From Bryobacterales bacterium (GTDB lineage Bacteria > Acidobacteriota > Terriglobia > Bryobacterales > UBA6623): a stretch of 64,000 nucleotides of DNA. Below the pieces are notes generated by a model. That model ran no database searches. It worked only from the letters and a program-made list of their open reading frames with translations, and had not been told where the DNA came from. A program made the translations under genes and the position numbers. How positions within the stretch are numbered: position 1 is the stretch's first letter; each line of letters opens with the position of its first letter. Below are positions 10,358 to 19,740 of this stretch, piece after piece. The stretch is from NCBI GenBank assembly GCA_028819575.1, contig JAPPLB010000002.1:1-64000 (forward strand), given 5' to 3'.

Positions 10358-11656
10358 ATGAAAAACGTCTTGAGAAGAACGTTCTTGAAAGACTCGCTTG
10401 CCGGCGCCGCGGCGCTGATCGTGGCTGCTGCCCGGCAAACCCATGCCTCGCCCAATGATCAGATCAACGTCGCGTCGGTAGGTGTCGGCGGCATGGGCAC
10501 CGGCCACGTGGGGCGCTTGCTCACGCGTGCGGACGTGCGTATCGCGGCGGTCTGCGACATCGACCAGGCCCATCGTGAGCGCACCGAACAGCAAGTCAGG
10601 CGCGAAAAGGGTTACGCCCCCAAGTCCGTCGAAGACTTCCGCGAACTGCTCGACGACAAGTCGGTCGATGCCCTCGTCATCGCCACGCCGCATCACTGGC
10701 ATTGCCCGATTGCCATCCCCGCCATGCAAGCCGGCAAGGACGTTTATGTCGAGAAGCCTGCCAGCCATGTTTTCCGGGAAGGCCGCCTGCTCGTCGACGC
10801 CGCCAGGAAGTACAACCGCATCGTGCAGCATGGCACGCAGATGCGATCGAGCGAGGTGACCAAACAGGCCGACAAGCTGCTCAAGGAAGGCGTAATCGGC
10901 GATGTCAAGATGAGCAAGGCCTGGAACTGCCAGCGCCACACCCATCGGCAGCCCGTGGCGGACGGCCCCGTGCCGGCCGGCGTGAATTACGACATGTGGC
11001 TGGGGCCGGCGAAGGAACGCGGCTTCAACAACAACCGCTTCCACCGGGGCTGGGCCTGGTACCGCGAATACGGCAACGGCGACATCGGCAACGACGGCAT
11101 CCATGATCTCGACCTCGCGCGCTGGGGACTCGGCGTCGAAACGCACCCCAACCGCATCACCGCTCACGGCAGCCGCATTGACCTCGTCGGAGAGCGCGAG
11201 TACCCCGACAACATGATGGTGTCCTACCACTACGACGAAGGCAAAGTCCTCACCTATGAAGACCGCGGGTGGTCCCCGTACGGCAACTACGGCTTCGATA
11301 GCGGTAACGCCTTCTACGGCACTGAGGGCTACATGATCTTTTCACGGCGTGGCTACTTCCAGGTGTACCTGGGCAGGAAGGACGAGCCCGGCCCCGGATT
11401 GAGGGGCGGGCCGCGGGGCCATCCCGAGCACATGTATGACTTCCTCGACTGCGTACGCACTCGCAAGCAGCCCGTAGCCAATGCCGAAGTCGCTCATCTG
11501 AGTTGCGGCCTCACGCACCTGGGAGAGATCGCCTACCGCGCGGGACGCGTTCTCCACTTCGATCCCGAAAAGGAAAAATTCATCAACGACTCCGAGGCCG
11601 ACAAGATGCTGACCAAGGAATACCGCGAGCCCTGGAGCGTCCCCGACCCCGTCTGA
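10358..11656 (+). CDS. Gfo/Idh/MocA family oxidoreductase with Tat-like signal
   Basis: MKNVLRRTFLKDSLAGAAAL; VASVGVGGMGTGHVGRLL; KDVYVEKPASH. Confidence 0.9.
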   Translation: MKNVLRRTFLKDSLAGAAALIVAAARQTHASPNDQINVASVGVGGMGTGHVGRLLTRADVRIAAVCDIDQAHRERTEQQVRREKGYAPKSVEDFRELLDDKSVDALVIATPHHWHCPIAIPAMQAGKDVYVEKPASHVFREGRLLVDAARKYNRIVQHGTQMRSSEVTKQADKLLKEGVIGDVKMSKAWNCQRHTHRQPVADGPVPAGVNYDMWLGPAKERGFNNNRFHRGWAWYREYGNGDIGNDGIHDLDLARWGLGVETHPNRITAHGSRIDLVGEREYPDNMMVSYHYDEGKVLTYEDRGWSPYGNYGFDSGNAFYGTEGYMIFSRRGYFQVYLGRKDEPGPGLRGGPRGHPEHMYDFLDCVRTRKQPVANAEVAHLSCGLTHLGEIAYRAGRVLHFDPEKEKFINDSEADKMLTKEYREPWSVPDPV

Positions 11657-11766
11657 CCTTCATTTCTCGCCACTGCCCTCTCTTTCGAAGGCGGGGTAGG
11701 AAGCACGGCGCAAGAAGCCCTTCGCGCGTGTATTCCGGGCTGCCGCTCTCCGCGGGGCAAAAGAAG

Positions 11767-11974
11767 CTAGCCCGCATTTCTCACCACGCGGCGAGGCGAA
11801 GTGGGTGAGAGGGCCGCCAGGACGAGGCGCAAGCCGGGCGGAGGAAAAAGGCGCGAGCCGCTTGGTGCGCGCAGGCGTACTTGACCGTACATCGAGCACG
11901 GCAAGCAAGCGCAACGAAGTCCTGGCGGTCGTATCGCGTGCTTCGACCGTCGGGTGGTGAGAAATGCAGGCTAG
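11767..11974 (+). repeat. TIR element copy 3 (one 24-bp unit)
   Basis: ctagcccgcatttctcaccac...gtggtgagaaatgcaggctag. Confidence 0.92.
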
Positions 11975-12265
11975 TTCCGCCCCCGCACGAGTGCGGATCA
12001 ATCACAGCAAAAAAGCCATGTCGTTCCTTTCTCCTACCTCTTCCGTACCGTCGCACCGGCTCCATTTCGACCTATCCGTGGCGAGGATTATGGGTTTTCA
12101 CATCAGGAAGCGCTGTATCGGCTGCATCTCGCTGTTGGGTTCGGCTGTCTGATTCTCTGCTCAGGGGGCTTCCGGCGGATGTTGGGGAAGATCATGGACA
12201 ATCGGGAAAGAGCTTCGGAGAGAGAAGGAAACGGTTTCCGGTGGATGCTATAGTGAGGTCCGATT

Positions 12266-12718
12266 GTGGCCACTCAAACCGCTACCGACGCCATCTATCG
12301 CGCTCTGCGCACCCCCGAACCGGACCCCGACCTGGCTCACGCCGCCGTCGAGGAAATCCGGGAGTTGAGTGGGCAGAACGTCATCGCTGTCGTTGGGTCT
12401 CAGATCGCCGAGTTGAAGTCCCAGATGGCCGATTTCCGGGCTGAGATGAAGGCGGAGATCACCGAGGTCCGGGCTGAGGTGAAGGCGGAGATCACCGAGG
12501 TCCGGGCCGAGATGAAGGCGGGGTTTGCCGAGGTCAACGCTCGCATTGACGCCCAGGCCGCTCGTATTGACGCCCAATCTGCTCGTATTGACACCCAATC
12601 TGCTCGTATTGACGTTATGCAACGAGTGGTCTGGCGCGTGATTTGGCCGCTCATCGTTCTGCTGGCCGCTCCTGTCTTGGGCTTTCTTTACCAAACCCTC
12701 ACCGCCGTCTCGAGATAG
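12266..12718 (+). CDS. Coiled-coil protein with C-terminal TM helix (DUF1640-like)
   Basis: IAELKSQMADFRAEMKAEITEVRAEVKAEITEVRAEMKAGF heptad-like repeats, ARIDAQ repeats, hydrophobic VIWPLIVLLAAPVLGFLY; GTG start. Confidence 0.7.
   Translation: MATQTATDAIYRALRTPEPDPDLAHAAVEEIRELSGQNVIAVVGSQIAELKSQMADFRAEMKAEITEVRAEVKAEITEVRAEMKAGFAEVNARIDAQAARIDAQSARIDTQSARIDVMQRVVWRVIWPLIVLLAAPVLGFLYQTLTAVSR
12440..12622 (+). repeat. Coding minisatellite: three 33-bp units then four 21-bp units (last partial)
   Basis: gctgagatgaaggcggagatcaccgaggtccgg at 12440/12473/12506; gctcgtattgacgcccaatct at 12539/12560/12581/12602. Confidence 0.85.
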
Positions 12719-12845
12719 CTGATTTCCGGCCTTTTGTTGCTCGCCATTGCGCGGCGGAAAGTGTCGCAAGACAACTGTCAGCGCACAAACGCTTACGCCG
12801 GTTTCGTCTCGTCGTAAAATCAATCGTGAAAACGCGTGCGTTTCG

Positions 12846-13030
12846 CTGGCCTGCATATCTCACCACGCGGCGAGGCGAAGTGGGTGAGAGGGCCGTCAGG
12901 GCGAGGCGCGCGCCGCTTGGCGCGCGCAGGCGTACTTGAACCGTACGTTGAGCACGGCAAGCAAGCGCAACGAAGTCCTGGCGGTCGTATCGCGTGCTTC
13001 GACCGTCGGGTGGTGAGAAATGCAGGCTAA
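12846..13030 (+). repeat. TIR element copy 4, short form; overlaps start of next CDS
   Basis: ctggcctgcatatctcaccac...gtggtgagaaatgcaggcta. Confidence 0.92.
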
Positions 13031-15851
13031 CGTAAGACCAATGCCGCTCGTCTGGAATCGAACGGCGGCGATACTCGGCCTGCTTGCGGCTTCGCAAGGC
13101 CTTGGCGCGGGGCAAGACGCCTCCCGTATCGAGTTTTTCGAATCACGAATTCGGCCCCTGCTCGCCGAGAGGTGCGCCGTCTGCCACAGCGACAAGGCCA
13201 GGATGGCGGGACTCGACTTGATGTCGGCGGAGGGTTTTGCGAAAGGGGCCGACACGGGCCGGCTTGTCGCTGGCGGCGACATCGACAACAGCCGTCTGGT
13301 GAGAGCCGTGCGCTACCGGTCGGACGTCAAGATGCCGCCGACCGGAAAGCTTGACGCGGAGGACATCCGGGCGATCGAACAGTGGGTGCTTTGGGGAGCC
13401 CCATGGCCCGAGCCGGCGGATGCTGAAGACCGGCCCAGGCAAGCCGCCGAAAACACGTCGCTTGAAGGCGCCGGCCATTGGGCCTTCCAGCCGTTGAGCC
13501 CGGTTGAACCGCCCACCGTCAAAGACTTGGATTGGGCGCAATCTCCGGTCGATCGCTTCATCCTGGCCGAACTCGAAAAACGCGGTGTCGAGCCGGCTGA
13601 ACGGGCCGGCAGGCTTACTCTCCTTCGCCGCGCCAAGTTCGATCTCCATGGCTTGCCGCCGACTGCAAAGGAGATCGAGATGTTCCTGGCCGACACCGGG
13701 CAGGGCGCTTTTGCCCGGCTGGTGGACCGCTTGCTCGCATCGCCTCGGTACGGCGAACGCTGGGGCCGGCATTGGCTGGACGTGGCCCGCTACGCCACAT
13801 CGACCGGTGTTGACGAAGACCACCGCTACCCCGATGCCTGGCGCTACCGCGACTACGTCATCGACGCCTTCAACCGCGGCCTGCCTTATGACCGGTTCGT
13901 GCGGGAGCAAATCGCCGGCGACCTGCTGCCTGCGTCCGAACCGGGCACGGTCAACGTCAACGGCATCACGGCCACCGGCTTTCTCGCGCTGGGCCCGAAG
14001 GCGATCGCCCAGCAGGACCGCGTCCAGATGGTCTACGACGTTGTTGACGAGCAGATCGACACGGTTTCGAAAACCTTCATGGGTCTCACTATCGCCTGCT
14101 CACGCTGCCATGACCACAAGTTCGATCCCGTTCTGACGACCGATTACTATTCGCTCGCATCCATCTTCGCCAGCACGAAAACCTACGCCGACCTCAGCCT
14201 GGAAGAGGGCAACGTCGTTCAGTTCCACATGGAGCCTCTCGTTCCTCGGGAGGTCTACCGACGCTACCGCTCGCACCGGGACCGCATCGACGCCGTGCAG
14301 AAGCGCATCGAGTCCATCCTCGAGTCGGCTGCGATCGGCTACATGGAAGATCAACTGCTGCCCAGGATGGTCGACTACATGGCGGCTGCCCGTCGGGTCT
14401 ACGTCGATGGTGAGGACATGCACGAGGTGGCGAGGGCTGCGGACCTTGATCCCGCTACCGTCAAGAAATGGGCGGAGTATCTCGACCCCGGCGACCAACT
14501 GCGTCTCTACTTGAAAGACTGGCATGATGCGGACGCCGCGACGGCGCGCGGCGTCGCCGAGGAGTACCGCAAGGCCTTCGCGGCCTCGTCCGCTGAGTGG
14601 CGGGCCAAGGTCAGCTCCTGGAAGCAGGATGTCCGGCGCGCTTATGAGTCCCGCAAGCCGGCGCCCAAAAAGCCGCTGACCGACGGATTCAAGAATCGGG
14701 TTCATGAGGAGGCCGCGCTCAAGGAAGGCGGACCCTTCTATCTCGACACCGAACGGCGCACGGCAGTTCTGTCAGCCGAACTGCGAGAACTCGTGGCGGA
14801 GTTGCGTTCCGAGCAGGCCGAGCTGGAAGCATCCTCGCCGCCTCGCCCCCCGATGGCATCGGCGGTCATCGAAGGAGAGATCGTCGAACAACCCGTCTTC
14901 ATCCGAGGCAGCCACCACAACCGCGGCCGGATTGTCCCCAAGATCTTCCCTGTCGTGCTCGCAGGCCGCGGCCAGACCCCCGTCACTCAGGGCAGCGGCC
15001 GGCGGGAGCTGGCGGACTGGTTGGTCGCCGGCAATGCAGCCCTCACCAGCCGGGTCATGGTGAATCGCATTTGGCTGTGGCATTTCGGTGAAGGCCTTGT
15101 CCGCACGCCGAATAATTTCGGCAAGGTCGGCGAACGCCCCACGCACCCGGCTTTGCTGGACTACCTCGCCCGGGAGTTCATCGATACGGGCTGGTCGATC
15201 AAACAGATGCACCGGCGCATCATGAACTCCAGTACCTACCGGATGAGCAGCCGCCCAACGAGCCAGGCGCTCGAGCTCGACCCGGGCAACCGGCTGTGGT
15301 CTCGATTCAACCGCCGCCGGCTCTCGATCGAGGAAATGCGCGATTCCGTTCTCGCTCTCGGTGGCTCCCTGGACTTGGCGATGGGCGGAACCCTGCAACC
15401 CGAGTTGGGTGATTCGATCAAGGGGTCGTCGAGCCCCGATCCGCCCTATCTCTCTCCCGAAGACACCAACCGCCGCACGGTATACCTGCCTCTCTACCGC
15501 AACCGGCTGCCGAAACTGCTGGGTCTCTTCGACTTCGTGGATTCGACCGCCAGCACCGGTCAGCGTTCTCAAACCAACGTCGCGCCCCAGGGGCTGTTCG
15601 CCATGAACAGCGGATTCCTGGATGACCGCGCCCACGGTTTCGCCCGGCGGCTGCTGGATGGCGCGGTGGACGATGCCGGGCGGGTCGAGCTTGCTTATCG
15701 CCTGGCGCTGACTCGGCCGCCGCATGCCGAGGAACGCCGCCGCATGGAGAATTTCGTCAGTGGTTATCCTGAATCGAGCAGGAAGCCCGCAGCCTGGCAA
15801 GGACTCTGTCGTGTTCTCATGGCATCGAACGAGTTTCACTATGTCGACTAG
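13020..15851 (+). CDS. PSCyt1 + DUF1549/DUF1553 protein
   Basis: ERCAVCHSD heme motif, CSRCHDHKFDP, NRIWLWHFGEGLVRTPNNFG; alternative ATG at 13041 (MPLVWNRTAAILGLLAASQG). Confidence 0.93.
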   Translation: MQANVRPMPLVWNRTAAILGLLAASQGLGAGQDASRIEFFESRIRPLLAERCAVCHSDKARMAGLDLMSAEGFAKGADTGRLVAGGDIDNSRLVRAVRYRSDVKMPPTGKLDAEDIRAIEQWVLWGAPWPEPADAEDRPRQAAENTSLEGAGHWAFQPLSPVEPPTVKDLDWAQSPVDRFILAELEKRGVEPAERAGRLTLLRRAKFDLHGLPPTAKEIEMFLADTGQGAFARLVDRLLASPRYGERWGRHWLDVARYATSTGVDEDHRYPDAWRYRDYVIDAFNRGLPYDRFVREQIAGDLLPASEPGTVNVNGITATGFLALGPKAIAQQDRVQMVYDVVDEQIDTVSKTFMGLTIACSRCHDHKFDPVLTTDYYSLASIFASTKTYADLSLEEGNVVQFHMEPLVPREVYRRYRSHRDRIDAVQKRIESILESAAIGYMEDQLLPRMVDYMAAARRVYVDGEDMHEVARAADLDPATVKKWAEYLDPGDQLRLYLKDWHDADAATARGVAEEYRKAFAASSAEWRAKVSSWKQDVRRAYESRKPAPKKPLTDGFKNRVHEEAALKEGGPFYLDTERRTAVLSAELRELVAELRSEQAELEASSPPRPPMASAVIEGEIVEQPVFIRGSHHNRGRIVPKIFPVVLAGRGQTPVTQGSGRRELADWLVAGNAALTSRVMVNRIWLWHFGEGLVRTPNNFGKVGERPTHPALLDYLAREFIDTGWSIKQMHRRIMNSSTYRMSSRPTSQALELDPGNRLWSRFNRRRLSIEEMRDSVLALGGSLDLAMGGTLQPELGDSIKGSSSPDPPYLSPEDTNRRTVYLPLYRNRLPKLLGLFDFVDSTASTGQRSQTNVAPQGLFAMNSGFLDDRAHGFARRLLDGAVDDAGRVELAYRLALTRPPHAEERRRMENFVSGYPESSRKPAAWQGLCRVLMASNEFHYVD

Positions 15852-17310
15852 CAAGCCCGTTTCCACCGTCTCGCGGCAACCGGTCTTGCGGCGGCCCGTC
15901 TCGCGGCGCGCCCTGCTGCGCCGCAGCGCTCTCGGGTTTGGCGCTCTTGGCCTGATGGGCGTGATGGCCGAAGACAATAACCTCTTCGCTGCGCCGGCCG
16001 TCATGAACCCGCTCGACGCTCGCGAACCTCATTTTGCGCCGAAGGCGAAGAGCGTGATCTTCCTCTTCATGCACGGCGGGGTTTCGCATATCGACTCGTT
16101 CGACCCCAAGCCGCGCCTCGATGCCGATCACGGCAAGCCGCTTCCTTTCAAGAAATCGCTTCAGTTTGCCGACCGCCATGTCGGCGGCTTGATGAAGTCG
16201 CCGTTTCCCTTCAAACGCTGCGGCGATAGCGGCATCCCGGTCAGCAGCTTGTTTCCCCACGTCGGAGGCGTGGTCGATGAGCTGTGCGTCATTCGCTCCA
16301 TGGTGGGCGATGGCGTCGACCACGGCGCGGCGATGCTGCAGCTTCACACCGGAACCTTCTCCTTCACACGGCCGAGCATGGGTTCTTGGGTGGTGCAGGG
16401 CCTCGGGACCGAGAACCGCAACCTCCCCGGCTTTATCACCATCAAGCCGACCTTGTGGCATGGCGGCGAGAAGAACTGGAGCAGCAGCTTTCTCCCCGGC
16501 GCTTACCAGGGTACTCCGATTGGCAACTCGTTCATGGACGTGAAGGATATCGAAGCCGAGCCGATCGCCTATCTCGCCCACGAACGCCTTACCTCCGAGC
16601 AACAGCGTTATGAGCTGGACATGCTTCGCAAGGTCAACCATCTCCACCAGCGGGAACGCCGGGAAGACCCCCACCTCGAAGCCCGCATCCAGGCCCTTGA
16701 ACTCGCTTTCCGCATGCAGGCCGAGGCTCCCGAAGCGCTCGATGTCGAGAGGGAATCCGAAGCCACCAGGAAGCTGTACGGACTCGACCATCCGCTGACC
16801 CGTGACTTCGGTTGGCAATGCCTTCTGGCCCGGCGCTTCGTCGAGCGCGGCGTCCGCTTCGTGCAATGCACGCACAGCGGCATGGAAGAGAAGTGGGATC
16901 ACCACAGCGAACTCGCCAAGCTCCACTACGCCAGCGCCCGCGAGATCGATAAACCGATGGCAGGGCTGATCCGCGATTTGAAGTCGCGCGGACTGCTCGA
17001 AGAAACACTCGTGGTGTGGGGCGGGGAATTCGGACGCACGCCGTTCGCCGAGGCGGACGGGCGCGACCATAACCCCTACGGCTACAGCATCTGGATGGCC
17101 GGCGGCGGGGTGAAACCCGGCTTTATCTACGGTGCAACGGACGATTTCGGCTACCACGCCGTCGAGGATCGCATGCACATCCACGACCTGCACGCCACCA
17201 TCCTGCACCTGCTCGGCCTCGACCATACCAGGCTCACCTATCATTACGGCGGACGTGATTTCCGCCTCACCGATGTCGCCGGCAACGTCGCGCACAAGCT
17301 GATGGCCTGA
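15841..17310 (+). CDS. DUF1501 protein (Tat-like leader)
   Basis: VSRRALLRRSALGFGALGL, FLFMHGGVSHIDSFDPKP, GGEFGRTPFAEADGRDHNPYGYSIW; ATG overlaps upstream stop. Confidence 0.93.
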   Translation: MSTSKPVSTVSRQPVLRRPVSRRALLRRSALGFGALGLMGVMAEDNNLFAAPAVMNPLDAREPHFAPKAKSVIFLFMHGGVSHIDSFDPKPRLDADHGKPLPFKKSLQFADRHVGGLMKSPFPFKRCGDSGIPVSSLFPHVGGVVDELCVIRSMVGDGVDHGAAMLQLHTGTFSFTRPSMGSWVVQGLGTENRNLPGFITIKPTLWHGGEKNWSSSFLPGAYQGTPIGNSFMDVKDIEAEPIAYLAHERLTSEQQRYELDMLRKVNHLHQRERREDPHLEARIQALELAFRMQAEAPEALDVERESEATRKLYGLDHPLTRDFGWQCLLARRFVERGVRFVQCTHSGMEEKWDHHSELAKLHYASAREIDKPMAGLIRDLKSRGLLEETLVVWGGEFGRTPFAEADGRDHNPYGYSIWMAGGGVKPGFIYGATDDFGYHAVEDRMHIHDLHATILHLLGLDHTRLTYHYGGRDFRLTDVAGNVAHKLMA

Positions 17311-17319
17311 AGAGAATCC

Positions 17320-18417
17320 ATGGAAAAGATGCGCGTCATACTACGCCGGCGGGAGATCAAGATCGTTTCGAAGAGTGGCTCGGCCCTTCTGAAGATGAGG
17401 CTTGCGGTGTGCTTGACCGCATTGCTGCTGGTGGTTTCGAGCCACGCTTTCGCGCAGGAGCCCTTGGTCGGCGAATACGGGGCTGCGCTGGACCGTGCCG
17501 AGCAACTGTTCGGGAAGGGCGATCTGGACGGAGTCATTCAGGAGTTGAAGCCTTGGGTGGAGAGGGATGCGAGTCTGGCGGAAGCTCAGCACGGTTTGGG
17601 GCTGGCCTACTATCAGAAGCCCGATTTCATCCGGGCCATCCGCCACCTCTCGGCCGCCCTGCCGCTTGAGCCCGAGAACTCCCCCCAGTGGAAACAGACG
17701 GTCGAGATCCTCGCCATGGCCTACTACTTCAGTAACCGGGCGCGAGACGCGCTGCCCCTGCTCGAGAAAGCCGTCGCGTGGTCCCGGGGAGACACCAACA
17801 TCTCCTACACCTTGGCGATGGCGTATCTTGCCACCCACGACGGCCCGAATACGAGGCGAAGCTTCGCCAAGCTGTTCGGGATCGATCCGGAAAACCCCCA
17901 GGCGTACGTGCTCGCCGCCGACCTGATGTCACAGGAGAATTACGTGGACGACGCGGAGGCCATGATTCTCGCGGCGCTCGAGAAGCAGCCTGATCTGCCG
18001 CTGGTTGCCCACAAGCTGGGATTGATCGCTCTTACTCGCGGGCGGTTCGAACAAGCCGCGGAGTATTTCCGAAAAGAGTTGGTCTCCAACCCCGGGCACT
18101 CCAACGCCTGGCATTATCTCGGCGACGCCTACTTCCGGCTGGGAAGATTCGATGAAGCGGTCGATCCCTTGCAGAGAGCCATTTGGCTCAACCTGCGGTC
18201 TGCTCGGTCCTATGTGCTGTTGGCGAAAGTGTATTCTCAGCAGGAGCGCTACTTCGTGGCCGAAAACACGCTGAAGCGCGCCATCGACATGGATCCAAGG
18301 AACTACGAAGCCCACTTTCAACTCGCGCGCATCTATCACAGGACCAACCGGCCCGCGTTGGCGAAAAAGCAGATGGCCGTTGCGAATGAGTTGCGCCAGT
18401 CGATGCCGACCAACTGA
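17320..18417 (+). CDS. TPR repeat protein, secreted
   Basis: Repeated TPR units, e.g. AWHYLGDAYFRLGRFDEAVDPLQRAIWLN and EAHFQLARIYHRTNRPALAKKQM. Confidence 0.85.
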   Translation: MEKMRVILRRREIKIVSKSGSALLKMRLAVCLTALLLVVSSHAFAQEPLVGEYGAALDRAEQLFGKGDLDGVIQELKPWVERDASLAEAQHGLGLAYYQKPDFIRAIRHLSAALPLEPENSPQWKQTVEILAMAYYFSNRARDALPLLEKAVAWSRGDTNISYTLAMAYLATHDGPNTRRSFAKLFGIDPENPQAYVLAADLMSQENYVDDAEAMILAALEKQPDLPLVAHKLGLIALTRGRFEQAAEYFRKELVSNPGHSNAWHYLGDAYFRLGRFDEAVDPLQRAIWLNLRSARSYVLLAKVYSQQERYFVAENTLKRAIDMDPRNYEAHFQLARIYHRTNRPALAKKQMAVANELRQSMPTN

Positions 18418-18505
18418 CCTGAAACATCCCCCCCAGGTCAAGCGGCCTTGACGCCGATCCGCATGTTTCGAGCTGGCATAATCCGAGCGCCGGCGGAGGA
18501 AAACG

Positions 18506-18573
18506 AGCCGGCATGTCTCCCCGCGTGGCGAGGCGAAGTGCGTAAGAGGGCCGTCAGAAAGAGGCGCGAGCCG
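18506..18573 (+). repeat. Left-end remnant of TIR element fused to a heptamer-array leader
   Basis: gccggcatgtctccccgcgtggcgaggcgaagtgcgtaagagggccgtcagaaagaggcgcgagccg then ccggcaacacggccttta. Confidence 0.75.
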
Positions 18574-18657
18574 TCCACGCCGGCAACACGGCCTTTATGG
18601 TTTTTTCACGAGACACGAAACACGGCTTTTTCCGTGGCCCGTTTGGTACCTGTTGGT

Positions 18658-18681
18658 ACTGAAGCCCTTCAGTCTTTTTTT
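18658..18681 (+). terminator. Palindromic hairpin ACTGAAGCCCTTCAGT + T-run
   Basis: Same module as 266-288. Confidence 0.5.
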
Positions 18682-18799
18682 CGGCCGCGCCGGCATAGCA
18701 TGAGCAGAGAAGAGCTGTTTCTCATGTCCCGTGAGGCCTGATCCTTGACGCAAACGAAAGCAATGAAAAAGGTTTACCGGCCCGCCGGCGTTTCCCGGT

Positions 18800-19423
18800 A
18801 GAGCAATCGCAAGCCGCGGCCAACGGTTTTTCACGAGACACGAAACACGAATCACGGCCTTTTCGAGCCACGGCTTTGTCGAATCGTTGCCTCTTGGTAC
18901 TGAAGGGCTTCAGTCTTTTTTTCGGTCGGGGGCCGGTTTATGTTGAGAGTGATGACGCCGTTGTTGGGAACGAAAACCCCATCCGCGCTCGTCGGGGCCA
19001 AGTCGGGTGGGGACACAAGAGCCGCCCGGTCGCTGCTTTCCTGCGTGTTGTGGCGCGGCATCGGGCGGCTATGGCGCGGCATGGGCGGCATGGGGCGCCC
19101 CGAGCCGCTGTCCGCGCACCATCCGCGCCAGCAACAGGGCCTTTCGGGTTTTCACGGGTCACGAGAAACGAGTCAAGAGACACGAAACGCGGCCTTTGAC
19201 AGCCGTTCGGGTCGCCATGGGAGCGCAAGAGTCGCATCACGAAAAACCGCCGCCCGGTCGCTGCTTCCCTGCGCGTTGTGGCGCGGCATGGGGCGGCTAT
19301 GGTGCGGCATGGGCGGCATGGGGCGCCCCGAGCCACTGTCCGCGGCACCATCCTCACCAGTAGCAGGGCCTTTTGGGTTTTCACGAAACACGAAACACGA
19401 AACACGAATCACGGCTTTTATGC
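18800..19423 (+). repeat. Composite ~600 bp repeat, copy B
   Basis: Collinear with 193-790, same 228-bp internal offset (19021 to 19249). Confidence 0.85.
18899..18922 (+). terminator. Palindromic hairpin ACTGAAGGGCTTCAGT + T-run
   Basis: Same module as 266-288 with the two central bases swapped. Confidence 0.5.
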
Positions 19424-19580
19424 TTCCCAACCCACCATTTCCCGCTATTTCCCACCATTTCCCGGTAAAAAATTTGTCCCTGAGCCAGTATCCACGTCCC
19501 GTCCACCGTTCTCGGTCGGCCTTGAGAGGAGCGCCGTTCGCCGCAGCTCCGTCATTTCCACTGCCTCGACGACGACTCTC
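19424..19580 (+). repeat. Third repeat module (ccacgtcccgtcc.ccgttctcggtcggccttgagaggagcgccgttcgcc)
   Basis: Reverse-complement copy at 55990-56160. Confidence 0.85.
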
Positions 19581-19740
19581 TCAACCAACAAGGGGACATT
19601 TCTATCGAGGCTTGACAGACAGAAAAAAAGGCTTGACTTTGGGTGAATCGCAATCTACCATTGGGCAGCACATCTGTACGTATCTGTATGCAGTTCGAAG
19701 TCCCGGTCGTTCATCCTTAGAAGGCTTGGAGGTTTTCGAA

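Noticed and set aside
13125-13150. Heptamer-like tttttcgaatcacgaattcgg inside the 13020 CDS
   Set aside because: Encodes the FFESRIRPLLAERC segment preceding the PSCyt1 heme motif, so coding constraint explains it
18940-19740. N-terminal extension of the TonB receptor ORF
   Set aside because: Extension translates the composite repeat; a proper signal peptide starts at GTG 19741
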